From the NCBI GenBank assembly GCA_028673005.1, contig CM054118.1, forward strand, positions 3,803,410 through 3,867,409: a stretch of DNA of 64,000 nucleotides, read 5' to 3'. This document shows positions 20,338 to 30,369 of this stretch, piece by piece (the stretch's first letter is position 1; every line of letters starts with the position of its first letter). The stretch comes from Tanypteryx hageni. Lineage: Eukaryota > Arthropoda > Insecta > Odonata > Petaluridae. The position numbers and the translations under genes are program-made. Below the pieces are notes generated by a model, which ran no database searches, was not told where the DNA came from, and saw only the letters and a program-made list of their open reading frames with translations.

Positions 20338-20508
20338 TCAATATTTTTTATAAGAATTATTCTAATTATTTTTAATACTATAATTACATTAATTTCATCT
20401 TTCATTTCATTTCAAAAAAATCAGTTATTGACCGAGAAAAAATATCCCCATTTACAACCGCACGAATTCCATTCTCTTTACGATTTTTTTAAATTGCAGT
20501 AATTTTTT
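20338..20508 (+). pseudogene. nad3: NUMT NADH dehydrogenase subunit 3, internally deleted
   Basis: An N-terminal membrane segment, then the DREK-type block (ACCGAGAAAAAA), joined by a deletion to RIPFSLRFF and IAVIF. The conserved Cys-containing loop between them is missing. The copy ends at about 20,508. Confidence 0.8.
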
Positions 20509-20514
20509 AAAGTA

Positions 20515-20790
20515 TTAAAAATGAAGGGGATAATGATGGGCTAGATTTGTATAAAGAAATAAAAGTTTTGCCGCAAATATTAAAACTAGACATGGATGTC
20601 TATCTAGTTCTGGAATACATTTAAAAAAATAAAATATAGCATTTCCAAACATTGTGGTCTCAAGAAAGGTTAGTGAATTTAGCTATGATATCCATTGAAC
20701 ATGAAATTGCTGAAAATTTTGACATTGACAATATTATAAGAATATTTTCAGATCTGAAAGCTAGACGAAGTAGAATTATATGAAATGAGT
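20515..20790 (+). pseudogene. hAT transposase C-terminal fragment
   Basis: Reads DGLDLYKEIKVLPQIL and, after stops, QERLVNLAMISIEHEIAENF and FSDLKARRSR. This is the dimerisation tail found in ZMYM1/DUF4371-type hAT transposases (compare 41,444-41,860 and 63,600-63,740). The catalytic core is absent. Confidence 0.75.
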
Positions 20791-20884
20791 GTCCTATCCT
20801 GTATGTGTTTGCTAAATAGACTATGAAATATAATTTATTTATTGCATTATGTAACCAATATTATTAATTAAAATAATTAATGCT

Positions 20885-21320
20885 TGCATAAGTTACTTCG
20901 GAGAGCTAAGCTTTCCCAGTCCTTCTCCTTATGCTCTCTCCCACCATTTCCTGTTAATTCTCATACCTAAGCACATTAGTCCCTTCCTATGTTTCGTCTC
21001 CCCTCCCATTTGCGTCCCCATATGGAAGCGTATACGGTGGGAATTGCAAGGATTACAACTCCTACTGTGAGAAGGATGGACACTTAGCAAATATCGCCCC
21101 AGCTGGGACAGCCAATAGGAGGGTTGCCGGAAGTTACATGTTGGACGCCAGTGAGTGGATGGAAGAGTTGGTTGGAGTGCACGTGTGGACGGTTGTGGCC
21201 CCGGCACCTGAGGGGTATACGGAGACAATAAAGAATGTGAATACCAGTCTGATTTGTGTTATTCCATTCCATGTTCACTCGGCCTACCCCTGAGAGTCCC
21301 ACTAGGCATCCATCTGCCTG
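20885..21320. other. GC-rich unclassified block
   Basis: Markedly higher in GC than its flanks. One plus-strand frame reads GGNCKDYNSYCEKDGHLANI and continues through ASEWMEELVGVHVWTVVAPA, but it lacks a start and I recognise no family. It might be an exon relic or part of a retroelement. Confidence 0.3.
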
Positions 21321-22425
21321 TCCAAGTGTTCAATGACTTCATATGATCGATCAGTGATAGGGATCATTTACACTTCTAACTAAATTGACTCTCACATTTA
21401 ATCTCATAAAATACAATTCTAATTTTCAATATTCATTCAATAATTTCTTATGCTACCCTATAAAAACAAAGAGGTTTAAATCAGATATTTCTATGACATA
21501 CCTCTAATTGGTTTGCACAAGAGAGAGTATGAATGTACAAGAAAATGTGTTCTTTAAGAATTGTGTCATCATCATAGGTAGTCTGTCCGTAGACAGGTCC
21601 GTGATTATTCTTGGTTAAACCTGGTTCTCCATATACTCCTATTTTCCACTGTCCTCTTTATTTCATGATAACTCTAAGAATTGTGTAAAAGATAAAAAAA
21701 AACATTAATCATCTGATATAATGTCGACAGACTGTAAAAATGATACATTAGGAGTGACTCAAATAGAAGTTTTAATATATTATGCCTTTATTCTTTCATC
21801 TCAAATTATTCATTTCTTTTCACTTATGAAACATTGTGTGCACAAATGAAACAATAACTTATTTGCAATAATTTCTTCATCGCAGAATATCCATTTAGTT
21901 ACACTTACTAAAAGTATGCAAAAAGAAATTACATGAATTAACTTCATTATGGAAAATCTTATTTACATTGGTTGCCATGAATATAGATTTGGGAACAAAA
22001 ATTAGGCAAGAAGTTTTCCAAGTTTAAAGTGTATTACGTTTTTTTTTATTACTTAAAAATGGCAAATCCTACGATAAAAATGTAAAACGATAAAAACATA
22101 AGGTGTTTTTTTATATTTTTGTAAAGAATGCCTAAAAGGACGGCCAATGAGAGACTTTCACATGGATGGCCATGAGGCACGGCGCAACCCTGATGGCAGC
22201 CCTGTTATAAAACAAACGAGGCTATCGTGATCGAATATGTGGTAGTATAACTACATGAAAAATAACAGTAATTTTATCAATGTTCATGGTTAACTCTCTG
22301 CTTGCTTATTTTAATTTAATATTTTAGACATACATATTGCCATTTTTGGCAGACAATAACACTAGTGATGTACCTAAATAAATTGCTTCTGAAAATAGGG
22401 TAAAGGGTGAATGGAATCTTGAAAT
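21321..22425. other. Non-coding, repeat-derived stretch
   Basis: No supported gene. 'gtaaagaatgcctaaaag' at ~22,120 recurs as 'gtaaagaacgcctaaaaa' at ~31,328, which suggests a dispersed repeat. 'acaggtcc' text at 21,590 resembles 10,770. Confidence 0.4.
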
Positions 22426-22681
22426 TGATGGAATACAGTGACCTTAAGATCCTTTGCAGACAAGCATAAGCTATACAGCTGGGAATATTTTTGAAACGAG
22501 AAAATATTTTCACTGTGACTGGTAATCAAACCAGGTCTTCCACTTACTGGATGGATAGTTTACAACTGAACTAAAGCAGCAGAAAGCAGTAGTGTTAGAA
22601 TTTTTTCTCATTTCAAAAGCGTTCCCTACTTTACAGCTTATACCTGTTTAGATAGGATCTTAAGATTGCTTTATTCCATCA
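22426..22681 (-). mobile_element. tRNA-Gly-like foldback element (diverged copy)
   Basis: About 75-bp imperfect inverted arms (TTGATGGAATACAG at the left, reverse complement CTGATGGAATAAAG at the right) enclose a degraded tRNA-like core at about 22,510-22,590. It aligns along its length with 53,906-54,090, including 'ttttgaaacgagaaaa', 'ggtcttccactt' and 'actttacagctta'. It is the best copy for seeing both outer ends. Confidence 0.75.
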
Positions 22682-22689
22682 GTTTCTGG

Positions 22690-23622
22690 ATCGGCAATCT
22701 CATCATTTGAGAGGGTAGGGGGTTTCTTTGATGTATCTCTTGGAGGATGTCCGTTGGTGCTGGTTGATACTAGCTTGGCTAGCCCGGCCCCAACTAAGAA
22801 AACATCTGCACTCAGAAATGGGAGAATTAATCTGCTATGATAGTTCAGTGGTAGAATATCTGCCCAGCAAGTGGAAGATCCAGGTTCAATTCCTGGTCAT
22901 AGCAGAATTTTTTCTTGTTTCAAAAATTTTCATGTTTTTTATGACTTTGAACCAAGTGGAAAAGCACATCTGAAGAGTTATTGCTTTCTTTCGGGAACTT
23001 TCCCGTTTTAAACTATACCACTGGCACCACTCATTTGCTTGAGTTTTCATGCAGTTCCGAATCCTTGAATCCTTAAATCATGAGGAAAAAGCCCTCACAT
23101 TACTTCAGACTGCAGAATTTTATCACATCTTTCTATTTGATATGCCTCAAAGCTAAGAGCTTTCATGAATTTTCTGGCTCAGTAGGTCCACACTAATTAT
23201 TCATTTATTTTGATTATACATTGATTATTATATTTATTCATGAGGGATTTCAAAGTCAACATTTTTCAAGTTTATACAAAAAATTGAATTTATATGATGC
23301 AGCTAGACTTATGCATTTAAATATCATCTTACTGTAGTTTTAACACCCTAATCTAGTAATTTTAAATATCAACCAAGAATGATCAAGAACCATTTAATTC
23401 CGAACTGCAAATTTTAACAGAATAAATGTGGGATGATAGCAATAATATTCTATCATTATGAACAATGTTTATTGATTACATAGGAACTTGCAAAGAAATA
23501 TTTCAATCTCTTTAATATCATAAATATGCACAAGAAGTGGGATTTTAAGTTGCAAAACTATACAATAATAAATAAACAAACACTCCTTCACCATAAAGGA
23601 GAACAGAATACTCACATTAATG
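22690..23622 (+). repeat. Long dispersed repeat, plus copy
   Basis: 23,140-23,620 is the inverse of 55,680-56,197, with the same landmarks ('gagctttcat', 'ttattcatttattttg', 'atttttcaagtttatacaa'). 22,900-22,985 is the inverse of 57,516-57,596. It includes a tRNA-like core at 22,834-22,904. There is no convincing ORF. Confidence 0.75.
22834..22904 (+). tRNA. tRNA-Gly-like sequence in a repeat
   Basis: A 71-nt cloverleaf with a perfect 7-bp acceptor (GCTATGA/TCATAGC), A box TAGTTCAGTGGTAGAA and B box GGTTCAATTCC. The body is closest to tRNA-Gly, but the anticodon loop is CCAGCAA, with C at position 33 instead of U. I therefore regard it as a repeat-borne pseudo-tRNA, not a decoding gene. Confidence 0.6.
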
Positions 23623-23859
23623 CTGCAGGTTGCTGGTAGCACTGTTGCAGGACCCAAGTCAAAAGGAAACACAAATGCATAAACGTATAACAGTAGTGAA
23701 GTACTGAAGATGAGAGGTTAACTGATCAAACATCGGTGTTTAGTTTTACTTTTGATTTGAGTACACTGTATGAGTGCCTTTCAATGAAGGTGCATCTTTC
23801 TATGTGTGTGCGTCTCCTTTTGATATAGGTCCTGCAACAGTGTTACCAGCAACTTGCAG
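23623..23859. mobile_element. 237-bp MITE-like inverted-repeat element
   Basis: Arms 23,623-23,654 (starts CTGCAGGTTGCTGGTAGCAC) and 23,828-23,859 match as inverted repeats at about 30 of 32 positions. It sits exactly where the 23,140 repeat copy stops matching its partner, so it was probably inserted there. No ORF. Confidence 0.65.
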
Positions 23860-24950
23860 TGTGAATGTATTCACTTCCTCTTTAGAGCGAAGGAGTTTTA
23901 GTTTATTTACTATTGCAAAAAGATGACAGAAATGTTTAAAATTTTATATAATTCCTTAAAAGTGACATATATTAGGCTAGTTTTCATTACGACTACTAAA
24001 TGAAATCTGATGGGGCCACCATATGATTTTCTCCATAACTGTAATATTTCTAAAAAATTCCCAATAGATTAAATGATAATAAATATTTTAAGGAACTGCG
24101 AGAATAACTGAAGGACTTTACAAAGAACAGAAATAAACTCAAACTGTAGACTTCTGATATTGGATATATCCAGGAAGCTCCAACAATTAAGAAAATAAAA
24201 AGGAGTGTTACTAAGACATAACTAAGTGTAATTTAGTTGTTGTTGTTGGTTAGTGTTTAAGACTAATCAACCTCTTGGATTATTATAGACATAACTCCTT
24301 CCACAATGAATACACAAGGGAGGAGGGAAACCCGGTGCTGGCATTAGCCTACTCTTAACGAATAACACCAAGGGGGCCTACTGCTTAACGTCCCTTCCAA
24401 AGGATGGCAACATTTATATGTTATTTATTATATTATTTTTTATTTTTTAATCACTTAGTAATTGTGTACATTTTTAATGTCTTTATACCATATTTTAGGA
24501 ATTTGTGTTCATTAAATATTATTAACAAATGAAATATTTATTGTAATAATAAATATATTATCATTTAATTAATGTCTTATTGTAAAAATAGTTTAAGACA
24601 CAAATTTTTAGTATAATCAACTCAAATACTGAATAATTAACGTATTTTTAAATTGATTTGCGATTTGATTCACCTCAATTGCAATTGCCCACCTCCAGTT
24701 TCGAAAAATTAAATACCCAGACGAGTGGTTGAAGAGCCTACCTGGCAACCAGGAAACCACGGTTTGATTCCTGGTCAAGTACATGATTTTTTCTCCTCAA
24801 ATTTGAAATTTCTTTTAAAGCTTTAAGCGCTCATGCATAACAGTTCAATTCCTAAACTTCCCATCATGATTACTCTGGCCTATAAGGCACAGGCCAATTT
24901 TGTAAATCTATTTTTAAAAATAGTGCCTTATTGACCAGCAAATATGATAC
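23860..24950. other. Repeat-rich spacer
   Basis: 24,117-24,230 is a family A repeat shared with 61,195-61,290 ('acaaagaacagaaataaact'). 24,300-24,415 is the SINE-like repeat also at 10,860-10,970. 24,700-24,775 is a degraded tRNA-like piece (GGTTTGATTCC box) followed by 'attttttctcctcaaatt', like the foldback arms. No gene. Confidence 0.55.
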
Positions 24951-25074
24951 ATCTGCAGTTTCATCTACATCTACAGTTTACCCTGCAAGCCACCGCAAGG
25001 GTGTGTGGCAGGGGGTGTATTAACACCAAGGGGAAAACTCCAAAATTAGGCCTTGGTTTACCCCCTACGCGAGG

Positions 25075-26709
25075 TTACTTTTGATCGCAAGTTTTATTCT
25101 GCTCAGCTATCGTTCTAGGGAAAAATGAGCCTTTGTATCTCTCTGTCCTACAGGCTATCTCTCTTATTTTACGAGGATGGTCCATTCTACCGATATAGGT
25201 GGGAGTTCTTATTATTTCTTTGACGTCGCTGGAGAAAGTACTCGTTCTAAATCTTTCAAGAAGTTTTAACCTAGCACGTGATCGACGCTCAGCTAGTGAT
25301 TCCCATCCTAAGTCCTGTATCAAGCCTGTAACGCTTATATTTCTATCATAACAATTTTTGACGAATCTAGCAGCTTTTCGCTGCACTTTCTCTAACTCGG
25401 CGATTAAACCTTTCTCGTACGGATCCCATATGCTCGACGCATTCTCTAGCAGCGGTCTAACTAAAGAAAAGTAACATGTCTCTTTGACTTTTTCTTCGCT
25501 TTTACCTACTATCCGTTTGATGAATCCAAGTTTTTGCTTAGCTTTCCCGGATATATTTCGTATGTGTGTGTCCCACGAGAGGTTACTTGTTAAAATGACA
25601 CCTAAGTATTTGACGGATTCGGATAATTTTAGATGTACGCCTTCTATACTGTAATTCATCGCCTCAATTTCTTTGTTTCTCCAGAATCTCATGACGGAAC
25701 ACTTACCTAAGTTCAGCTCTAATTGCCACTCTTTACACCACTCGAGAATTGCGTGTAGATCGTTAGAAAGTAATGCTTGATCAGCAGGACTGTTAATCTC
25801 TCTGTAAACTACCGTATCATCCGCGAATAACTTGATTTTACTTGTAATAACATTATCTAAGTCATTTATGTATATAAGGAATAATAGGGGACCGATGACA
25901 CTTCCCTGTGGAACGCCGGAGGACACGCTGACCGAATCTGATTTAAATCCATCAATGACTACCATTTGTTCCCGATCATTGAGAAAGTCCCTCATCCACT
26001 CGATTATCTTTCGATTTATTCCACAGGCTTGTAATTTTTTCAATAACTTAATATGAGGGACTTTATCGATTGCCTTCCTGAAGTCAAGAAAAACCGCGTC
26101 TAGCTGGGTCTTTCGATCACCGGATCGTAGTATATCATGTGCAAACAGAGCGAGCTGTGTTTCACAAGATCTTGCCTTCCTAAAACCGTGCTGATATTTA
26201 CTGAGTAAGTCCTGGCTATCTAAGAAGTCCATCACAGAACTAACGATGATGTGCTCTAGAATCTTGCAAGATATTGAGGTTAGCGAAATCGGCCTGTAGT
26301 TTTCTCGGTCGTCTTTTTTCCCGCCTTTATGTAGCGGAGTTATAAACGCTAATTTCCATTCCTTAGGTATAACGCCATGACTAAGTGACTTACTGAAAAC
26401 TGTTTCGAGATAAGGTGCTATTTCTAACGCTAATTCCTTTAATACTCTAGCTGGTATCTCTTCCGGTCCCGGGGATTTATTTGCATTTATGATTTTGAGC
26501 TGTTCTGCTATACCTTTCGCTGATATAAGTATATCGTTCATCTTTTCTTCGCTTGGTTCGGGTGGATCGACCTTCCTTTTCTCCACTTCGGTCGTAAATA
26601 CGCTTTGAAGAAATGAGTTTAACAAGTTTCCTTTATCAATGCTATCGTAAACTACCTCTCCTTTGTCGTTTCTTAATGGTTGGGCGTCGATCTTGAACTT
26701 CTCTAACAT
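25075..26709 (-). CDS. CR1 ORF2, reverse transcriptase part
   Basis: A 544-residue frame. RT blocks: NYRPISLTSISCKILEHII (138-156), FLDFRKAIDKVPH (207-219), SSGVPQGSVIGPLLF (263-277) and the catalytic FADD (295-298). The C-terminal block VKYLGVILTSNLSWDTHI and a Cys-poor tail follow. The usual Phe of 'KAFD' is Ile here (KAID). It is the continuation of the endonuclease frame, separated by a single-base indel near 26,697 (FWSYVRE then KFKIDAQPL). It copies element RNA into DNA at the nick. Confidence 0.93.
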   Translation of the reverse strand: MLEKFKIDAQPLRNDKGEVVYDSIDKGNLLNSFLQSVFTTEVEKRKVDPPEPSEEKMNDILISAKGIAEQLKIINANKSPGPEEIPARVLKELALEIAPYLETVFSKSLSHGVIPKEWKLAFITPLHKGGKKDDRENYRPISLTSISCKILEHIIVSSVMDFLDSQDLLSKYQHGFRKARSCETQLALFAHDILRSGDRKTQLDAVFLDFRKAIDKVPHIKLLKKLQACGINRKIIEWMRDFLNDREQMVVIDGFKSDSVSVSSGVPQGSVIGPLLFLIYINDLDNVITSKIKLFADDTVVYREINSPADQALLSNDLHAILEWCKEWQLELNLGKCSVMRFWRNKEIEAMNYSIEGVHLKLSESVKYLGVILTSNLSWDTHIRNISGKAKQKLGFIKRIVGKSEEKVKETCYFSLVRPLLENASSIWDPYEKGLIAELEKVQRKAARFVKNCYDRNISVTGLIQDLGWESLAERRSRARLKLLERFRTSTFSSDVKEIIRTPTYIGRMDHPRKIREIACRTERYKGSFFPRTIAEQNKTCDQK

Positions 26710-28012
26710 AAGACCAAAAGATTTTGGGATTTTCGTTTAGATGTTCACAGAGAATCTTTTTCTTAAAGTTCATTAATGCCTTGCGAATAATCTTTTTAGT
26801 CCAAGTCCGACAATTTCTGTACTTGTTTGAAATTGTATTTATTACCTCCTGTGACATATTATTTTTGGCGCATTTAAGTTTTGAGTGAAGCTTTCTTTGT
26901 CTCCTGAGAGCACATCTAACCTGCCGATTATACCACCTAGGTTCTCCGTTATCGGTAATATATTTACTTGGTATGTACGTATTTATACCTGTTCTAATTA
27001 CTGATAAGAAAGCTTTCCAAGTTTCCTCAACGTTCTTCGTGCTTGCTAATTTTCTGAAAGTTGCGTAATCTTTAATAAGTTTCTCTTTAAAGTCCGCAAA
27101 GTTAGCATTTTTAAATATGTACACTTTTCGCTTAGGCTTGCGATACTTTACGAATGCTATGTTCAAGATAACTCGGACTACTCGGTGATCGCTGATTCCT
27201 TCTTCAATAACTACTTCAGAAACACGTTCAGGGATATTAAGTGCTATTAAGTCTAATATATTGTCCTCTCTCGTGGGTTCTCTGACTACCTGAATAAGGG
27301 AATGTTTATTGAAGATGTCTATTAGTGCTTCGCATGACTCACGATTTCTACCAGGTGGTGTGAAGCTGCAACTGCGCCAATTTATCGAGGGTAGATTAAA
27401 GTCTCCCCCTACTATAGTAAGACTTTTGCTATTTTTCATCTGTATTGAGTTGATTTGGGCCTCTAGCTCATAAATTTCTTCTGCGTCTGCACCTGGCGGC
27501 CTATAGCATGCACATACATGGATGTTTCCTAAACCTCCCCTGCTGATTGTACACCAAATGCTTTCTATTCTGTTTTCCGTAAACTCAATTGGCGAACTGA
27601 TAAGCGTGTCCTTCACCGCTATAAAAACTCCACCTCCGTTCCTATTTACCCTATCTCGTCTGTGAATATTATATCTTAAGGGGAAAATTTCTCGGTCGTG
27701 TATATCCGAAGTTAGCCAGCTCTCTGTGCCTATCACTATATCTGCCTCAGTTTCCTCTAATAAATTCTGAAATTCTGCTGTCTTATTCCTGATACTACGG
27801 CAGTTTATATTTAAAATTGTTAATGAGTCGCTTTCGGGCCGCTTCTGAATTTTTTCTGTGTTATGGATGGTGCGACTTCTAAGAGAGGCGTTATCATTGC
27901 TATTGTTAGCGCAGAGTTTATTGAGTCCCAACGTCGACCTAGGTATTGACCTACTATCGCAGTTATTTGATGAGCCCGAGATTGACCTACGCACTGGCCT
28001 ACTCCCTAATCT
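26700..28012 (-). CDS. CR1 ORF2, endonuclease part
   Basis: Apurinic-type endonuclease: LTILNINCRSIRN near 58, TESWLT (90-95), CYRPPG (163-168), GGDFNLPSINW (196-206) and ISDHRVV (267-273), numbered from the GTG at 27,994. The frame opens upstream only as far as 28,024, overlapping the end of ORF1 by a few codons in the -1 frame. There is no ATG until about residue 186, deep inside the domain, so initiation by a normal AUG would destroy the endonuclease. A U UUU UUA heptamer sits in the overlap. A one-base indel near 26,697 separates this frame from the RT. Confidence 0.9.
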
Positions 28013-29031
28013 AAAAAAGCTCTACAATGCTCGTAGATTCTACCACCTACCTTCTGGGCTGCCACGGCAGTATAGTGAACTCCCGATCGGTTCAGGGGCA
28101 CCCTACACGATTCGAGAACCGGCCCGAGTTCCACGAAATCTACTCCCATGTTCTCGCAAAACTTCCAGAGTCTCCGATTCAAGCCGATCACTCGGCTCCA
28201 AACCGTCGAACCCCGGTCGGTCCGCGGGACCATGCTGCATACGGTCAGGCGCATGTCGATACCCATGACCCGTCGGAGTCGGTGAACCTCAGAGCACAGA
28301 TCCCCGAAGGAATCCAATATCTCCTCAGAACCCCGATCCTCAGCGTCATTGGTGCCTACATGCGCCACTATCCGCAGCTTGGAGCATCCCGTGCCACTTA
28401 CCGCCGCCCGAACCGCCTTCGTCACCTGTGGCACTGTTCCGCCTGGAATACACCAGGAGAACACCCGCTCATCTCCCTCCCGGCGGGCCCTTTCCCTCAA
28501 CGGTGCCACTAAACGCCGGACGTTCGAGCTACCTATCACTAAGATTCCCCCCCTCCCAACCCGACCTCCCCTAGGTGCGGCATCCCTCGAATCGGGGGGA
28601 GCGGATGCGGCCACAGAATTCGTCGTACCATCCTCCGATAGCGCTTCGAATCTGTTTCTGACGGGGATAGAGTCAGCTTCCGCCTTCCCGTCTCCCCGCC
28701 ATGGCCGCCCTCTCCCGCGACCTTTGGTAGCCACCTTCCACCCGTCGGGCTCGGAAGATGAAGCCACCCTTTCCGGGTTAGTGTCGGCTACGGCTCTCTC
28801 TTCGACGACCCAGCCAGCCTTCGCTCTCGAGCTAGCTCGAGGTACCACCTTGGTACGGCAAGGCGACTCGGAGGTCCCCGCATCTTCACCCCCCTTCGGA
28901 GCAGCATCCAACTCCCTAACCTTAGAGAGGAGCTCCGCCACAATCCTCTCGAGTTCTGTGATGCGTGCTTGGAGCAGCTCACATTCAACAGAGCTTTTGA
29001 AAAGAGCAACAGAAGACCTATGGGAAGCCAT
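28006..29031 (-). CDS. CR1 ORF1 with SGNH esterase-like domain
   Basis: 341 residues, ATG start. A heptad-like N-terminus (CELLQARITELERIVAELL, ~18-36) suggests a short coiled coil. A basic, Arg/Gly-rich middle (100-115) and RNRFEALSED (126-134) follow. The C-terminal half is SGNH/GDSL-like: VIGSSNVRRL (165-174, nucleophile Ser region), VGTND (225-229, Asn block) and RSGVHYT (315-321). In the last block the usual catalytic Asp before the His is Ser, so esterase activity is doubtful. ORF1 proteins of CR1 elements bind element RNA. GC-rich codon use contrasts with the flanks. Confidence 0.9.
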   Translation of the reverse strand: MASHRSSVALFKSSVECELLQARITELERIVAELLSKVRELDAAPKGGEDAGTSESPCRTKVVPRASSRAKAGWVVEERAVADTNPERVASSSEPDGWKVATKGRGRGRPWRGDGKAEADSIPVRNRFEALSEDGTTNSVAASAPPDSRDAAPRGGRVGRGGILVIGSSNVRRLVAPLRERARREGDERVFSWCIPGGTVPQVTKAVRAAVSGTGCSKLRIVAHVGTNDAEDRGSEEILDSFGDLCSEVHRLRRVMGIDMRLTVCSMVPRTDRGSTVWSRVIGLNRRLWKFCENMGVDFVELGPVLESCRVPLNRSGVHYTAVAAQKVGGRIYEHCRAFLD

Positions 29032-29104
29032 ACCTAACTAAGTTAATTGAATTTACCTAATGTGCGTACTTGAGGACTAAAAAGGAAATAAAAGCGCTAG
29101 GATT

Positions 29105-29190
29105 GGAAGTTACTCTTTATATATTAAAAAAGTTACTCTTTATATATATGAAAAAAAAAGTTACTCTTTATATTAAAAAAAAGCAAATCG
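29105..29190 (-). repeat. Triple short repeat in CR1 leader
   Basis: 'aagttactctttatat' occurs three times with AT/A-rich spacers, about 25 bp apart, just upstream (element sense) of ORF1. Confidence 0.8.
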
Positions 29191-30175
29191 GGTCGTTTTA
29201 TGGTGCGAAAGTGGAATAGGTTACTTGGTCTGAGGCAAGATAAACGTTGACTTTTAGTAAACAAAGAAGGGAAAGAATTCGGCGATAAGAGTCCTAAGCT
29301 CGGCTAGCCACGCAGTAGGGGTCTTACTTGACGGGAGACAAACAACTTATGGTTTTTCAACGTGCACGCTATGAGTCAAGGTCAACTAGGCTAAAAGGAA
29401 GTGAAAGGAGAGTGCTGAAACTACACAAATAGTAGACCTTTGCTTTGAATTAACACTAAAATTTACATCTACGAGAAGAAGAATATATTATATACTAAGA
29501 TTAATCACAATAACTTTTTCTAAAAGTAGGCGTTAGTAATGGTTAAGCGCATATACACTAACAAACGTGGTATTACACAGTATATTGTAAAGACGGTTTA
29601 TAAAATTAAGAAGGAAATGAAACAAGTAAAAAAAAATATTTTTATATCACGAAAGGTAGTAAACAGGAGTATACTAGATATACGGCGAAGGTTGTAAATA
29701 AATTAATAAATAATAATAATAATAAATTTGCCTTCAATAAGCTTAGTTATTTAAGAATTTACTTTCGATATGAAAGTATCGATTTCAATTTGGCAATGAG
29801 AGATATAATAAGGAAGTAGACTAAGAATAAAGTAAAATACGTTAAAAATAAACTAAATAGGGAGCACTTAGAGCTAAGGAGGCTGCACTATTGGGAAATT
29901 CACTGCTAAGGATGCAAACTTAAATGATAAAGGTAGACTATGGAAATTTACGTAAAGTTTGTAATTAAAATGAAGTAATAATAATCTAAGAACACAATAA
30001 TATTAGAATAATACAATAACTATAAATAACTAAGGGTACTTATCGCTACAGCTACTCTTAAAAACTAATGGTCAGCCAAAGGCAGCTATACTACGGGATA
30101 CAGCAGGTAGGAGCGAAGCAGCGGGAGCAAAAGTGAAAGCACGTCTGCTCTCGTCGGAGTCCAGCCACTAACTAA

Positions 30176-30369
30176 TAAATGGGAATAATTATAATAAACT
30201 TAGAATTTCATCCATTGGCATAGCATTTCATTTTTATATCTTATCATTTTACCTTTATTATCTGAATAAGGACATTTGGCAATAGCTGAAAATGCCTCAT
30301 GCCTCTCAAACCAAAGTGGCACCATATGGTATCATAGTATGATGCAATATTTTAAATATCTAGCATCAA
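30176..30369. other. Short AT-rich spacer
   Basis: Flank of the CR1 5' end; nothing recognisable. Confidence 0.4.

Larger units (their letters stand above)
20010..20508 (+). other. NUMT 2: mitochondrial cox3-trnG-nad3 segment
   Basis: A second mitochondrial insertion in the order cox3, trnG, nad3, all on the plus strand. In the mitogenome it would lie immediately beyond the trnR end of NUMT 1 (only trnA intervenes), but here it is 7.6 kb away and inverted relative to NUMT 1. Confidence 0.93.
24955..30175 (-). mobile_element. Near full-length CR1-type LINE
   Basis: On the minus strand: a GC-rich start at ~30,175, a long leader, ORF1 (28,006-29,031), ORF2 (25,075 to ~28,012), and a short 3' UTR ending GTAGATGTAGATGAAACTG. 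ORF1 with an SGNH esterase-like domain, plus APE endonuclease and RT, is the CR1 layout. ORF1 is intact; ORF2 has one frameshift. The leader contains three short direct repeats at 29,107-29,185. The 5' boundary is approximate. Confidence 0.88.

Noticed and set aside
28027..29041. Long plus-strand ORFs opposite CR1 ORF1
   Set aside because: They are antisense shadows of a GC-rich coding region. The minus strand has the coiled coil and SGNH blocks.
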